Positions 19,045 through 28,544 are shown, numbered from the stretch's first letter. The stretch is 64,000 nt of DNA from Rivularia sp. PCC 7116 (GCF_000316665.1 NC_019678.1:7349001-7413000), one strand, 5' to 3'. Translations and numbers: made by a program. Notes: generated from the sequence alone by a model not told the origin.

Positions 19045-19770
19045 CTATAAGGTTGAAGAAAGAATTTTTAAGTAAGCTTTGACAGTATTATGTAGCCCCA
19101 TTTCCAACGCTTCAGCAATTAATGCATGACCAATGGATACTTCAAGTATGTTGGGGATAGAACAGAATTTTTCTAAGTTTTGTAAATTTAAATCGTGTCC
19201 AGCGTTAACACCTAAATCGTTATCTTGAGCGATTTTTGCAGCTTGAATATATTTGTGAAAAACCGCTTCTACTTCACCCATGCGAAATGCAGTTGCATAG
19301 GGTTCAGTATATAATTCAACTCTGTGTGCACCAATCTTTTTTACTAAAGGTATTTGGTTGGAATCAGCATCCATAAAAAGACTGATTCTAATATCAAAAG
19401 ATTTCAGTTTTTCGATAACAGGTGCGAGTTGATGAAAATTTTTAGCTAAATTCCAACCACTATTGGATGTAAAAGCATCGGGAGCATCTGGAACTAATGT
19501 ACACTGGGTTGGTTTGACTTCACAAACCATATCCATAAAATTACCTTGGAAAGGATTACCTTCGATGTTGAATTCTACGGTAAGCATTTGTGCTAATTCA
19601 TATACATCTTTAGGTTTAATGTGTCTTTCATCTGGACGTGGATGAACTGTAATCCCATTTGCCCCTGCTTCCACAGCTATTTTTGCTGCATTTAAAACAT
19701 TAGGAATGTCGATATTCCGAGAGTTTCTTAGTAAAGCAATTCTGTTGAGATTAACGCTGAGCTTCGTCAC
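19045..19770 (-). CDS. pdxJ: Pyridoxine 5'-phosphate synthase
   Basis: PdxJ condenses 1-deoxyxylulose 5-phosphate with aminoacetone phosphate to make pyridoxine 5'-phosphate in the DXP-dependent vitamin B6 route. The 241-residue TIM barrel shows LSVNLNRIALLRNSR at the start, GITVHPRPDERHI (about 38-50), FNIEGNP, CTLVPDAPDAFTSNSGW, and NAGHDLNLQN near the end, all typical. The start is GTG at 19770. The gene lies only 15 bases after a MocR-type regulator gene and before the PhzF-like gene, all leftward, suggesting one operon. The pairing with a MocR-type protein is notable because PdxR regulators of that class control B6 synthesis in other bacteria. Confidence 0.95.
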   Translation of the reverse strand: MTKLSVNLNRIALLRNSRNIDIPNVLNAAKIAVEAGANGITVHPRPDERHIKPKDVYELAQMLTVEFNIEGNPFQGNFMDMVCEVKPTQCTLVPDAPDAFTSNSGWNLAKNFHQLAPVIEKLKSFDIRISLFMDADSNQIPLVKKIGAHRVELYTEPYATAFRMGEVEAVFHKYIQAAKIAQDNDLGVNAGHDLNLQNLEKFCSIPNILEVSIGHALIAEALEMGLHNTVKAYLKILSSTL

Positions 19771-19785
19771 ATTTAATATTTTTAG

Positions 19786-21297
19786 CTAAAAGTTACGATT
19801 GATTTGAGCAAGTAATCGCTGATTAGAATAATTATCGCATCCAATGTAAATAGATTTTTTCAAAACCTTACCTAAAATCGATATTCCTAAATCAATTTCT
19901 GATTCAGAAGTATTAGAAAAACTCAATCTCATTGCTGGATAACCTTGTTGATTGGGGAAAAATGCAGAACCGGAAGCGAATAAAACGTTTTCTTGAATAG
20001 CTTGTTGACGGATTTCTGAAATATCAATATTATCCGGTAATTGCACCCACAAAAATAAACCTCCGTTGGGAACTGTCCATTTAGCTTCTTGAGGAAAATA
20101 GTTTTCCATTGCTTGCAGCATTATATTACGACTGAGAAGGTTTTCTGTCTGTAGTTTTTTACGGTGACGACGATAATGTCCGGAACTAAGATATTCGCTG
20201 ACTATTGCTTGAGAAATTGTAGATGTGTGAACGTCATCCATTAATTTACGTTCGACTAAGGGTTGATAATGTTTCCCCGTCACTACCATATAACCAACTC
20301 GTAAACCGGGAATCAAGGTTTTAGAAAATGTCCCAGCGTAAATGACTAAATCTTGTTTATCTAAAGCTTTGATTGGTGCTGGTACCTGTTCAAAATTTAA
20401 TCCTTCATAAGCGTTATCTTCTAAAATCGGACATTGATATTTTTCTGCTAATTCTAAGAGTTGTTGTCGGTGATTTTGTGAAGTAGCTATTCCTGTAGGA
20501 TTATGCTGGGTGCTGATGGTGTAAATCAACTTTGGTCGATGACTTTTAAGATATTTTTCTAATAATTCTAAATTCATTCCTTCAGCATTCATCGGAATAC
20601 CGATAATTCTGGCTCCGATATTTTCTAAAATTGATATCGCTCCGTGATAAGTCGGACTTTCTACAATTACCCAGTCATCTTTTTGCAAATAGTATTGCAT
20701 TGTCAGCGATAAAGCTTGCTGACAACCGCTAGTAATAATCAAATTTTCCGGAGTAATCTCTAAACCCTGCTGTAGCAATAATTGAGCAACTTGTCTTCTT
20801 AAAATTGCTTGTCCGTGAGGAATATCGTAAGCAAATAAACTATCAATAGAATTAGTAATTGTCCTTCTACTAATTAAAGCCATATCTTGAGGAGGGCGGG
20901 GTAAGCCATAGCTAAAATTGATTATTTTTTCGTTAACTTGTGCTTGTACAGCACTCATATGAATATCAAAAAAAGAATTCCCCGCACTTTCTGAAATAAT
21001 TACGTTTTGTGCTGGTGCAAATGTGGATTTCATATTTGTAGAGTTAGTTAAATTCGTATTCGATTTATTAACGAAATATCCAGAACCCTGACGAGAAAAA
21101 ATAATTCCGTCTGCTTGTAAAATGCTATAAGCTTCCAGAATTGTTAATTTATTCACTTGTAAATTTTCTGCTAAAGAACGAATTGAAGGTAAACGTTCTT
21201 CTGGTTGCAATGCTCCAGATTTGATTAAACGACTGATTTTCTCTTTAATTTGTAAATATATCGGTTTACGCGATTTTCTATCTAAAGGAATCTTCAC
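19786..21297 (-). CDS. MocR/PdxR-type GntR regulator with aminotransferase domain
   Basis: An N-terminal winged helix of the GntR type (about 10-78; LPSIRSLAENLQVNKLTILEAY) is joined to a class I aminotransferase-like domain (about 120-480). The PLP-site residues are present: D294 in ILEDNAYE, K326 in GTFSKTLIPGLRVGY, and NPTG near 266. MocR-class proteins sense PLP or amino compounds and act as activators or repressors. Being next to pdxJ suggests B6 control. It is also divergent from an EamA transporter with about 200 bases between, so that transporter is an alternative target. The start is GTG. No AT-skewed foreign signature is evident. Confidence 0.9.
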   Translation of the reverse strand: MKIPLDRKSRKPIYLQIKEKISRLIKSGALQPEERLPSIRSLAENLQVNKLTILEAYSILQADGIIFSRQGSGYFVNKSNTNLTNSTNMKSTFAPAQNVIISESAGNSFFDIHMSAVQAQVNEKIINFSYGLPRPPQDMALISRRTITNSIDSLFAYDIPHGQAILRRQVAQLLLQQGLEITPENLIITSGCQQALSLTMQYYLQKDDWVIVESPTYHGAISILENIGARIIGIPMNAEGMNLELLEKYLKSHRPKLIYTISTQHNPTGIATSQNHRQQLLELAEKYQCPILEDNAYEGLNFEQVPAPIKALDKQDLVIYAGTFSKTLIPGLRVGYMVVTGKHYQPLVERKLMDDVHTSTISQAIVSEYLSSGHYRRHRKKLQTENLLSRNIMLQAMENYFPQEAKWTVPNGGLFLWVQLPDNIDISEIRQQAIQENVLFASGSAFFPNQQGYPAMRLSFSNTSESEIDLGISILGKVLKKSIYIGCDNYSNQRLLAQINRNF

Positions 21298-21495
21298 GGC
21301 TAAATACTGATAATCGCTATCTGAAATATATGCGATTTTTTAACGCTATACACGGTACAGTTAAGAGTTTTTTGACTAGAACAGTTACATTTATTCGCAA
21401 ACTGTACTAGTCAAATTGAGTAAATCTGTATCTTTTAAAATCATCGATTATAAGGGATTGTGAAATTGATTTCAAATTAGTTTTTTAACAGCACA

Positions 21496-22413
21496 ATGGG
21501 TAAAAGCATCACTAAAATCAATAAAAAAGCAAACAATAAAATAAATAATGAAACTATTGGATTATTCTATGGCTTTCTGGGTGTTATCGGCTTTAGTGGA
21601 ACTCTTCCGGCTACGCGAATTGCTGTAACAGATTTCGAACCTATTTTTGTTGGTTTAGGTAGAGCTATTATTGCGGCGGCTTTTGGAATGGTGCTTTTAC
21701 GTTTAACTCGGCAGCCAATACCACATCGACAATATTGGGGAAGTTTAGCCATTATTGTCGCAGGGGTAATTATCGGATTCCCGTTGTTGTCGGCATGGGC
21801 TATGCAGCAACTACCAGCTTCACATGGAGCAATTGTTACGGGTATTTTGCCTTTAGCGACTGCAATAGTAGCGGCGTTACGTATGGGTGAAAAGCCGTCT
21901 TTAGGATTTTGGATAGCAAGTTTTTTTGGAAGTCTGACAATTGTTAGCTTTGCTTTGATTGAGGGTAATGGAAGTATTAAGTTTGCCGATATAGTTTTAA
22001 TAATCGCTGTTATCGCAGCGGCATTTGGCTATGCCGAAGGAGGAAAACTAGCTAAAATTTTGGGTGGATGGCAAGTTATTTGCTGGGCTTTGGTGTTTTC
22101 TGCACCGTTATTAATTATTCCCGTTGCTTCGGTTGCTTTAAAAAACGGTATAACTGCTTCCCCATCTGCATGGTTGGGTTTTGGGTATGTAAGCGCCATC
22201 AGTATGTTTCTTTCCTTCTTCGCTTGGTATCGCGGATTAGCGATAGGTGGGATTGCTAGAGTCAGTCAAGTGCAGTTATTGCAGCCATTTTTGAGTATTT
22301 TATTTTCTGCTTTTTTTCTCAGAGAAAAAATAACTTATCTAATGATGTTTACTGCGATTATCGTTGTGATTACCGTTGCGATTGGCAGAAAACAGCCTGT
22401 TGAAAGAATTTAA
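21496..22413 (+). CDS. EamA/DMT-family transporter
   Basis: The 305-residue inner-membrane protein shows two EamA halves and about ten hydrophobic helices: FYGFLGVIGFSGTLPATRIA at the N-terminus, then repeated GA-rich helices, ending ITYLMMFTAIIVVITVAIG. The family exports small metabolites such as amino acids and bases; the substrate cannot be told from sequence. The gene is divergent from the MocR-type regulator, the layout often seen for a regulator and its target exporter. The ATG start at 21496 is followed by a lysine/asparagine-rich cytoplasmic segment of about 20 residues. Confidence 0.88.
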   Translation: MGKSITKINKKANNKINNETIGLFYGFLGVIGFSGTLPATRIAVTDFEPIFVGLGRAIIAAAFGMVLLRLTRQPIPHRQYWGSLAIIVAGVIIGFPLLSAWAMQQLPASHGAIVTGILPLATAIVAALRMGEKPSLGFWIASFFGSLTIVSFALIEGNGSIKFADIVLIIAVIAAAFGYAEGGKLAKILGGWQVICWALVFSAPLLIIPVASVALKNGITASPSAWLGFGYVSAISMFLSFFAWYRGLAIGGIARVSQVQLLQPFLSILFSAFFLREKITYLMMFTAIIVVITVAIGRKQPVERI

Positions 22414-22463
22414 TTGTTTACATAAGTTTTAAAATAATATGTGAAGACTGTTGCTCGCACCTC

Positions 22464-23261
22464 ATGAATACCCAAACAACTTCCAATTCCTTAGATGTTT
22501 ACTCAGTTTTGAGTCAAACTCAGCGCTTGCGAATTAGCGACGGAGAAATTAAACCCGTTTTAGATGGTTGCTCAAACGCTTCACAGCTACTGGTGCTGAT
22601 TTGGTCGCAGTTGGGGGATTTTGATAACTTAGAATATGCTTGGTGGTTGCAAAGAGAAAAAGCAAAGCTTGAAGCTAAAGGCGTTACAGTACGTGCTATT
22701 GGCATCGGCGATCGCAACTCTGGTATCAAGTTTTGTAACTACACTGGTTTCCCCCAAGAATGCTTGTTTGTCGATGCTCAAGCTGAAATTCATCAGAAGT
22801 TAGGACTTTATCGCGGTTTAAATATAAATTTCCCTTTGCTATCAACTTCACAAAATGCTTGGCTCAACTTGATGTTAATGTGTGCTGGAATTGGCAGCCC
22901 TGGAACTTTGAAAGAAGTTTTTAGGGGTTACAAAGGAGATAAAAAAGCACCCCAGCTAATTGAAGATGCAGAAGTTGTTAGAGAAACTCCTTTACCAGCG
23001 ATAAAAGGTTCGTTTTTTAAGCTTGCTGGAGGAAAAGATTTTCAGCGTCCTTTTGAGCTAGCAACATTACGCTTGCGAAATATGACTGAAGTTTTGAGCA
23101 ATTGGAGTACTTATGTTCCTAATTCAGCTTATCTAACACAGCGCGGAGGAACTTTTTTATTTGACTCTCAAGGAAAATTAATTTACGAGCATCGCGATAA
23201 AGGCATCCTTGGTTTTGCTAAGAATATGAGCAGTCCTTTATCTTTTTTGTTTAATTCTTGA
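22464..23261 (+). CDS. PRXL2/AhpC-TSA_2-type peroxiredoxin-like protein
   Basis: The 265-residue thioredoxin-fold protein belongs to the peroxiredoxin-like PRXL2 (AhpC/TSA antioxidant) group. Strand LLVLIWSQLGDFDNLEYAWWL (about 43-63) sits where the peroxidatic loop would be, but it has no CxxC or T-x-x-C motif there. VTVRAIGIGDR, FPQECLFVDAQAEIHQKLGLYRG and a C-terminal GGTFLFDSQGKLIYEHRDKGILGFA are family-like. The only nearby cysteines (C36, C92, C100) do not form a classical active site, so peroxidase activity is uncertain. It starts 50 bases after the EamA gene on the same strand and could be co-transcribed. Confidence 0.8.
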   Translation: MNTQTTSNSLDVYSVLSQTQRLRISDGEIKPVLDGCSNASQLLVLIWSQLGDFDNLEYAWWLQREKAKLEAKGVTVRAIGIGDRNSGIKFCNYTGFPQECLFVDAQAEIHQKLGLYRGLNINFPLLSTSQNAWLNLMLMCAGIGSPGTLKEVFRGYKGDKKAPQLIEDAEVVRETPLPAIKGSFFKLAGGKDFQRPFELATLRLRNMTEVLSNWSTYVPNSAYLTQRGGTFLFDSQGKLIYEHRDKGILGFAKNMSSPLSFLFNS

Positions 23262-23626
23262 ATTAAATATATTTCTAGACTTGATCGATAAAATGTTAGC
23301 TAATAACTATCTATTAAGCTAGAATTTAAATTACCTAAATATTACCCAAATATTTTAGTATTCTCAGTAAACAAACTTAGGTAATTAGTTTTTGTATCAT
23401 TGACTACTATTTGCTAAAAGTCTACGTGTGAGTATGTTTACATTCCCTGACTTTTAATACAAAAATTACTAATTTCTTTTCAAAAATTGTTTTGGAAGTA
23501 CTTATAAATTCTGAGAACTGATGTATATCTAAATATAGTTTACTATCACCTTTTGTAAAACAGCATACAACTTACTAGAGTTGCTGCTATAAAATTGCAA
23601 TAGTCCTTGAAGTCGTCAAATTTATC
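23262..23626. other. Intergenic, nothing recognised
   Basis: 365 bases of AT-rich sequence lie between the peroxiredoxin-like gene and a small ORF. I see no terminator with a clear stem, no repeat array and no coding signal. Confidence 0.5.
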
Positions 23627-23809
23627 ATGATTAAAGTATCATCCACTATACCTAGCTTAGTATTTACTGACAGCAAGTTGAAAGACGAGGAAGACAATTA
23701 TCAATCTGAGGAGTATTTAGCTAAACTTCGAGATTTAATTAGCGAACGTTGGGAAGATGTTTGGCAGGAAGTACAAGCAAGAAAGCAGGAAGAAATAAGG
23801 CTTAATTAG
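23627..23809 (+). CDS. Small hypothetical protein, 60 residues
   Basis: The ATG frame encodes a short hydrophilic protein with an N-terminal hydrophobic-polar segment (MIKVSSTIPSLVFTDSKL) and a strongly charged C-terminal half (EEYLAKLRDLISERWEDVWQEVQARKQEE) that should be helical. I recognise no family. Composition looks protein-like and the strand is otherwise empty here, so I think it is real, but there is no strong ribosome-binding site to confirm it. Confidence 0.5.
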   Translation: MIKVSSTIPSLVFTDSKLKDEEDNYQSEEYLAKLRDLISERWEDVWQEVQARKQEEIRLN

Positions 23810-23936
23810 TTTTCTTCTAATCCAAAAAATAAGGGCTATAGGATAAAGGTGAAAATGCCGTAAAGTTTGTTGTTTCCTTTATCCTTTAACCATTTATTAA
23901 CTTTGTAACGGTTAATAGATAATTGTTAACTACTAG

Positions 23937-25037
23937 TTAACTGCTATAAGTTTGTTTGAGGGATGCTTCGATAGAGTTTGTTTGTTTGTAGAGTCGAATA
24001 AGTTTATGGGCTGGTGTTTCTCGCTTGTCTAAAAGAGTTTTTAAGGGTGCGAGTAAATTTACGTCAGGGTCATTTTCTAATGTAGATTCTACTACTTGTA
24101 TAATCTGTTTTGCACTTGTAAAAATATCTTCGTTATCAAATCCTGCTTGTGCTGAGGTTTGATGTTTTTTGGCATCGGGTACAGTTGCTCTACCGGTTAA
24201 TGAGTCGTCTAAAATCATTCCTTTTAATAAAGCCAATAATCCAGCATAGATAGAAAAATCGCTACAGCTATCAAAGGCTTTAAATTCAATTCGACCAATT
24301 TCTGCTGGAATACGAGCAATTTTAGTTAGAGATGGGATGCTTTTGATTAGTTCTTCCTGTTTTTCTAAAAATACCATCGCCGCAGGTCTTTTTCCGGTTC
24401 TCATGAAAGTTCTGACAGAAAAACCTTCCCACAAGGCACCTTGATAAAAAGGAGAACTGTAGCTAAAGGGAATAATGTAAGGGCTATAATAAGTAAGCTT
24501 TCTGCCAATATCAATAATCTTTTCTGTAGTTAAGCCTACCATCGAAATATTTAAATCCGGGCCATAAGTTAGCATCGGAATATCGGCGGTTTGCTTTTCT
24601 GGAGAAGCCTGCCTTCGTTTCGTTTCATATTTATTCAAAGGTGGATTGGGAACGAATTTATCGTAGTTGGGATTGAAGCTAATCAATGCCGGTGAATAAC
24701 CATATTCCGCTGCTGTTTCTTTGAGTAAACGGAAGCTTTCATCTAATTCGGCGATCGCGCTATTAATATCGGGGTTGATAGTTGTTCTAATTTCGATACC
24801 TTTAGGTAGGCATTCGACAACTTCTTCTGAATCAGCAAAGCGTTCAAAACCTTCTATATACCAACGCTTTTCTTTTATGCCAGCATCACCTATTCGCAAT
24901 TCTGGATAATCATCCTTGTAAACAGGCAATCTTTCGACTATTTGATTGAAATCAGCAAAATTTACCTGAGAGAAGTCAGCGAAATTTCCAGCATTATCAA
25001 TGAAAGCAACCTCATGTTCGATGCCAAAGTGAAACAT
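23937..25037 (-). CDS. GCS2-type glutamate-cysteine ligase-like protein
   Basis: The 366-residue protein begins MFHFGIEHEVAFID, the GIEHE metal/glutamate-binding start of the GCS2/carboxylate-amine ligase superfamily. It continues with TYGPDLNISMVG, a YYSPYIIPFSYSSPF core, RTGKRPAAMVF, and IGRIEFKAFDSCSDFSIYAGLLALLKG, which pairs glutamate and aspartate in the second lobe. These enzymes join an amino group to the gamma-carboxylate of glutamate or similar acids using ATP. The sequence differs from what I recall of the usual cyanobacterial GshA, so the true substrate may not be cysteine. It starts with ATG, 33 bases after the methyltransferase gene, implying an operon. Confidence 0.7.
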   Translation of the reverse strand: MFHFGIEHEVAFIDNAGNFADFSQVNFADFNQIVERLPVYKDDYPELRIGDAGIKEKRWYIEGFERFADSEEVVECLPKGIEIRTTINPDINSAIAELDESFRLLKETAAEYGYSPALISFNPNYDKFVPNPPLNKYETKRRQASPEKQTADIPMLTYGPDLNISMVGLTTEKIIDIGRKLTYYSPYIIPFSYSSPFYQGALWEGFSVRTFMRTGKRPAAMVFLEKQEELIKSIPSLTKIARIPAEIGRIEFKAFDSCSDFSIYAGLLALLKGMILDDSLTGRATVPDAKKHQTSAQAGFDNEDIFTSAKQIIQVVESTLENDPDVNLLAPLKTLLDKRETPAHKLIRLYKQTNSIEASLKQTYSS

Positions 25038-25070
25038 TATTTATACCTGAATGAAGTTTGTAATTATGGT

Positions 25071-25748
25071 TTAAGTGAGTTGAAATGCCAAGCGATAAGA
25101 GTTTCTGAAGAGAGGAATATATTTGAAGAGCAAACGTTTGATCAAATTCACAGACAAACGCTGCACAACTTTAACTTCAAAGTTTGCGAAGGTTATAATT
25201 TCCATCACCTGACAACCGGATTTCCAATTCTGAATCTCGCGGATATCTGAAATACTCCAGTCAAATTTTGCTGACATATGTTCGATTAGATGCAATTGAA
25301 TCTTCAGCATCATGGATGATTTAGAATCAAATGCAAATTGCGATTTAGAAAAATTCTCAATAAGCTTATCAAAGAGTTGTTTAACTTGCTGTTTTCTTAA
25401 ATACATCTGTAAGCCTTCTGTTACAAGCATAGAAAGTCGAGAGCTTGTTGATGGTAGCGAGTTAAGCCAATCATTATCTACCACCGAAGCAGCGATAAAA
25501 TTACGATGTTTGCTTTTACGAGAAAACCTTCTTTGTAAGCGAAGTATGCCAGGTAAATACAATTCAAGCCCATGCACTTTGCGATTATCTAAGCGCTGAC
25601 AACGGCTATTTAAACCAGCAACAATCTCTTTTACAGAACCTTGAGTATTTTTACAGATAAAATAAGTAAGAAAATTGTCAATAGGCCTTTCTAAAAGAGA
25701 GATTAATAATATTTCTTGAATATTTCTGGGGTTGTCTTGGGTTTTCAA
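25071..25748 (-). CDS. Leucine-carboxyl-methyltransferase-like protein, probably degenerate
   Basis: The 225-residue product resembles class I AdoMet methyltransferases of the LCM/Tcmp group. It shows AGLNSRCQRLDN, HGLELYLPG, FIAASVVDNDWLNSL, EGLQMYLRKQQVKQLF and the C-terminal SAKFDWSISDIREIQNW...LLFKYIPLFRNSYRL. Relatives have about 50 more residues between the N-terminal segment (NIQEILLISLLERPID) and the AdoMet loop; here that part is missing in frame. The loop reads EIVAGLNS instead of the usual GAGLNS. The only start is TTG, just after an in-frame stop region. I infer an in-frame deletion and probable loss of activity, although the frame is still open. It lies upstream of the GCS2 ligase gene. 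Confidence 0.65.
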   Translation of the reverse strand: MKTQDNPRNIQEILLISLLERPIDNFLTYFICKNTQGSVKEIVAGLNSRCQRLDNRKVHGLELYLPGILRLQRRFSRKSKHRNFIAASVVDNDWLNSLPSTSSRLSMLVTEGLQMYLRKQQVKQLFDKLIENFSKSQFAFDSKSSMMLKIQLHLIEHMSAKFDWSISDIREIQNWKSGCQVMEIITFANFEVKVVQRLSVNLIKRLLFKYIPLFRNSYRLAFQLT

Positions 25749-26092
25749 AATGCACCTTTTTACGATATTAATGAAATGCTATTCTCAAAAATAAATAAAA
25801 ATAATTATCAATAATATCATTAGAATAGTTTTACTTCAATAGAAATTATCCAATAAATCCTATTCTGATGACTTTCTGATTTACAAAGTCAAAAAACATC
25901 GCTGTAAGTCTTGGTTTGTGGTAGTTACGAAAGCAATAATGATGATCCATAATTTTTTTTTAAATCAAGCTAGTTGCAATTATGTGTATATCAATCAGAT
26001 ATATTCTTTTTAAAGAAATTGGCAATAAGTCTTGAGAAAGACAATTGGATGGCGAGTTAGTATGTAAATCAGGAAAGTTAGAGACGTGAGTT
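25749..26092. other. Intergenic between divergent genes, nothing recognised
   Basis: 344 AT-rich bases lie between the divergent methyltransferase-like gene and the TerB/Mo-nitrogenase-like gene. It must hold both promoters, but I see no recognisable operator. Confidence 0.45.
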
Positions 26093-26782
26093 ATGACAAG
26101 TGCTGTTCAATCTCCTTACAGCAGCGAACAAATATCCGCATGGCTGCGAGGGCTGCTGACTATTGCTTGGGCTGACGGAAACTTTGACGAGCAAGAAAAG
26201 CAATTGATAACTTCAATCACCCAGGAAAAATTAAATCCTGGGATGAATGTAGAATCATTTGAAGCGATAACGCCAGAAGAATTAGCTGCTGTTTTTGGTA
26301 AAAGTACCCCAATAGCAGAAAACTTCTTGCGAACAGCGGTAATGGTAGCCATTGCCGATGGAATCTATTCTCCTAGCGAAGACGAACTACTCCACAAGCT
26401 CTGTGAAGCTTTAGGGGAACCAGAAAACCTGCTGGAATCTCTGCGCCAGACTCTGGAAAATCCCCAACCAGCAGAAGCATCTACTGGCGTTGCATCACCT
26501 CTTAAACCTCCAGGCAAACCCCCAATCGAAGCCTTGAATCCTTTGCGAGATTGGCTTGATGGTTTGAACATTGAAGATCCTAAAGTTGCCCACTTTTTGT
26601 GCAAAATGATTCCCTCCCAATGTCCTTTTGAACGAGATGTGAAATTATTCGGACGCAAAATCGTGCATATTCCACCTTTATGCAAATTAAACCCGCTTTA
26701 CGAGCAACTCGTGGGCTTGCGTTTTCGGGCTTTGTCCTATTTAGCGGATGATTGTCAAGAGGATATTTCGGAATATATTTAG
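26093..26782 (+). CDS. TerB-like/Mo-dependent nitrogenase C-terminal domain protein
   Basis: Residues about 10-120 form a TerB/DjlA-like all-helical domain (LLTIAWADGNFDEQEKQLI and VMVAIADGIYSPSEDELLH repeat the AxADGxxxxxE pattern). After a proline-rich linker, residues about 145-225 match the Mo-nitrogenase C-terminal domain (LRDWLDGLNIEDPKVAHFLC, CPFERDVKLFGRKIVHIPPLCKLNPLYEQLVGLRFRAL broken by cysteines). The domain name comes from proteins found in nitrogen-fixing cyanobacteria; no nitrogenase role is proven. ATG at 26093. It is followed by inverted heptamer arrays and obgE. Confidence 0.85.
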   Translation: MTSAVQSPYSSEQISAWLRGLLTIAWADGNFDEQEKQLITSITQEKLNPGMNVESFEAITPEELAAVFGKSTPIAENFLRTAVMVAIADGIYSPSEDELLHKLCEALGEPENLLESLRQTLENPQPAEASTGVASPLKPPGKPPIEALNPLRDWLDGLNIEDPKVAHFLCKMIPSQCPFERDVKLFGRKIVHIPPLCKLNPLYEQLVGLRFRALSYLADDCQEDISEYI

Positions 26783-26792
26783 TTAGTTTAAA

Positions 26793-27020
26793 TGGGAATA
26801 GGGCATTGGGCATTGGGCATTGGGCATAGGAGAATTTAATTTTGACTATTTTCAAGTTAGTAAACTTTATGGCAGCTATCTTAGAAATAGAAGGGGAAAG
26901 GTTTCTCGTAACTATCTTATGGTGATACTATTGTTTGCTCAACTTGGGATATCAAATAGGTAGTAAGTAATTGGTGCAAAAACCAATGTCCAATGCCCTA
27001 TGCCCCATGCCCTATGCCCA
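26793..27020. repeat. Pair of inverted heptamer arrays (GGGCATT / AATGCCC)
   Basis: At 26793-26830 there are about five copies of a 7-base unit GGGCATT (with GGGCATA variants). At 26983-27020 the complementary unit (AATGCCC and TATGCCC variants) recurs about five times. The two arrays face each other across about 150 bases of unique AT-rich sequence and could pair. This is the short tandemly repeated repetitive (STRR) type known from heterocystous cyanobacteria. The second array ends 12 bases before the obgE start. Confidence 0.85.
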
Positions 27021-27031
27021 TTTTTTAAATC

Positions 27032-28087
27032 ATGCAATTTATCGATCAAGCAAAAATTGAAGTAGAAGCAGGTAAAGGTGGCGATGGTATTGTTGCTTTT
27101 CGTAGAGAAAAGTATGTACCTGCTGGCGGTCCTTCCGGAGGCAATGGAGGGCGCGGTGGCTCGGTTATTTTAGTTGCTTCAGAAAATTTGCAAACCTTAT
27201 TGGATTTTAGATACAAACGTCGTTTTGTCGCAAAAAACGGTTCTCGCGGTGGTCCGAAAAATAAAACCGGGGCATCTGGAGATGATTTATTAATAGAAGT
27301 ACCTTGCGGTACTGCCGTTTACAACCGGGAAAGTGATGAGTTGATTGGCGATTTAACTAAACCCGGACAAACTTTACTAGTTGCAGAAGGCGGAAAAGGT
27401 GGATTGGGGAATAAGTATTTTTTAAGCAATCGTAACCGCGCTCCAGAACATGCCTTACCGGGATTAGATGGAGAAATTAAAACATTACGTTTGGAGTTGA
27501 AACTTTTAGCGGAAGTAGGAATTATTGGATTACCAAATGCTGGTAAATCGACTTTGATTTCGGCTTTATCAGCAGCACGTCCAAAAATTGCCGATTATCC
27601 TTTTACTACCTTAATACCGAATTTAGGGGTAGTTAGAAAACCGACTGGTGACGGTACTGTGTTTGCGGATATTCCCGGTTTAATTGAAGGTGCTTCTCAA
27701 GGTGCGGGATTAGGACACGATTTCTTGCGTCACATCGAACGTACTCGCTTATTGCTGCATGTAATTGATGCAACCAGCGAAGATGTAGTCGGTGAATACA
27801 ATACGATTATGCAGGAATTGCAGTCATATGGGCGAGAATTACGAGAAAAAACCCAGATTATCGCCTTGAATAAAATTGATGCTGTTGATAAAGAAAATAT
27901 AGATTTGGAAGCATTAGCCTCGGAATTAAATCATCTTTCTTTTGCACCAGTTTTTATAATTTCAGCGGTGACTGGTGAAGGATTACAGCCGATGTTACAG
28001 CAAATTTGGGATACTCTCGATGCTTTGAATGTTAAAGAAGAAGAGGAAGTTATTGAAGTTTTGGGAATAGGAAATAAAGAAATATAA
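27032..28087 (+). CDS. obgE: GTPase Obg
   Basis: Obg is an essential ribosome-associated GTPase involved in large-subunit maturation and stress control. The glycine-rich OBG domain spans about 1-158 ([29 protein letters not shown] split by turns). The G domain follows with G1 GLPNAGKST (166-174), the FTTL switch, [13 protein letters not shown] and SAVTG. At 351 residues it lacks the C-terminal OCT domain of some homologues. ATG at 27032, directly behind a heptamer array that occupies its leader, so its 5' untranslated region probably carries repeat sequence. Confidence 0.96.
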   Translation: MQFIDQAKIEVEAGKGGDGIVAFRREKYVPAGGPSGGNGGRGGSVILVASENLQTLLDFRYKRRFVAKNGSRGGPKNKTGASGDDLLIEVPCGTAVYNRESDELIGDLTKPGQTLLVAEGGKGGLGNKYFLSNRNRAPEHALPGLDGEIKTLRLELKLLAEVGIIGLPNAGKSTLISALSAARPKIADYPFTTLIPNLGVVRKPTGDGTVFADIPGLIEGASQGAGLGHDFLRHIERTRLLLHVIDATSEDVVGEYNTIMQELQSYGRELREKTQIIALNKIDAVDKENIDLEALASELNHLSFAPVFIISAVTGEGLQPMLQQIWDTLDALNVKEEEEVIEVLGIGNKEI

Positions 28088-28544
28088 GCAACTATAGTGC
28101 TACGCGAAGGTCAAGGGTAAAAGGTAAAAGGTAAAAGGTTTATGAGTTGTAGGTTTCAGCCTTTATTAATGTCATAACCGCCATTAAGTAGCGATATATA
28201 ACAGTTTTCAGTTGAATAAAATACACCCCTGTAGTTAATGAGGAGAGGGGAAGGGGGTGAGGTTTCTCAAACTGTATTGCACTCAAATGAAAAGCAGTAT
28301 ATTTAAAATGGTTTAAACTATTTTATTAACTTTTTTCCCGTCAGAAGATTACCTATGTTTGGAAAAGTGGGGAGAAAAGAAGAAATTGATATAACCATTT
28401 TAATTTGCTTGCGAAAAGATACAACTTACCAAGCTGATGAATGCTGAAATTAAAAAAGTAATATACAATTGGTAAGCTAAAAAATTATCCAGTAGATAAT
28501 CAATTCTATTTACCAGACAATAATTACTTTTGTTCCTCATTCTC
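28088..28544. other. Intergenic with a short GGTAAAA heptamer array
   Basis: About 457 bases after obgE. At 28115-28140 there are three to four tandem copies of GGTAAAA. The rest is AT-rich without a gene that I can support. Confidence 0.55.

Noticed and set aside
24942-25250. 102-codon frame on plus strand
   Set aside because: Opposite strand of the ligase/methyltransferase genes; no independent support.
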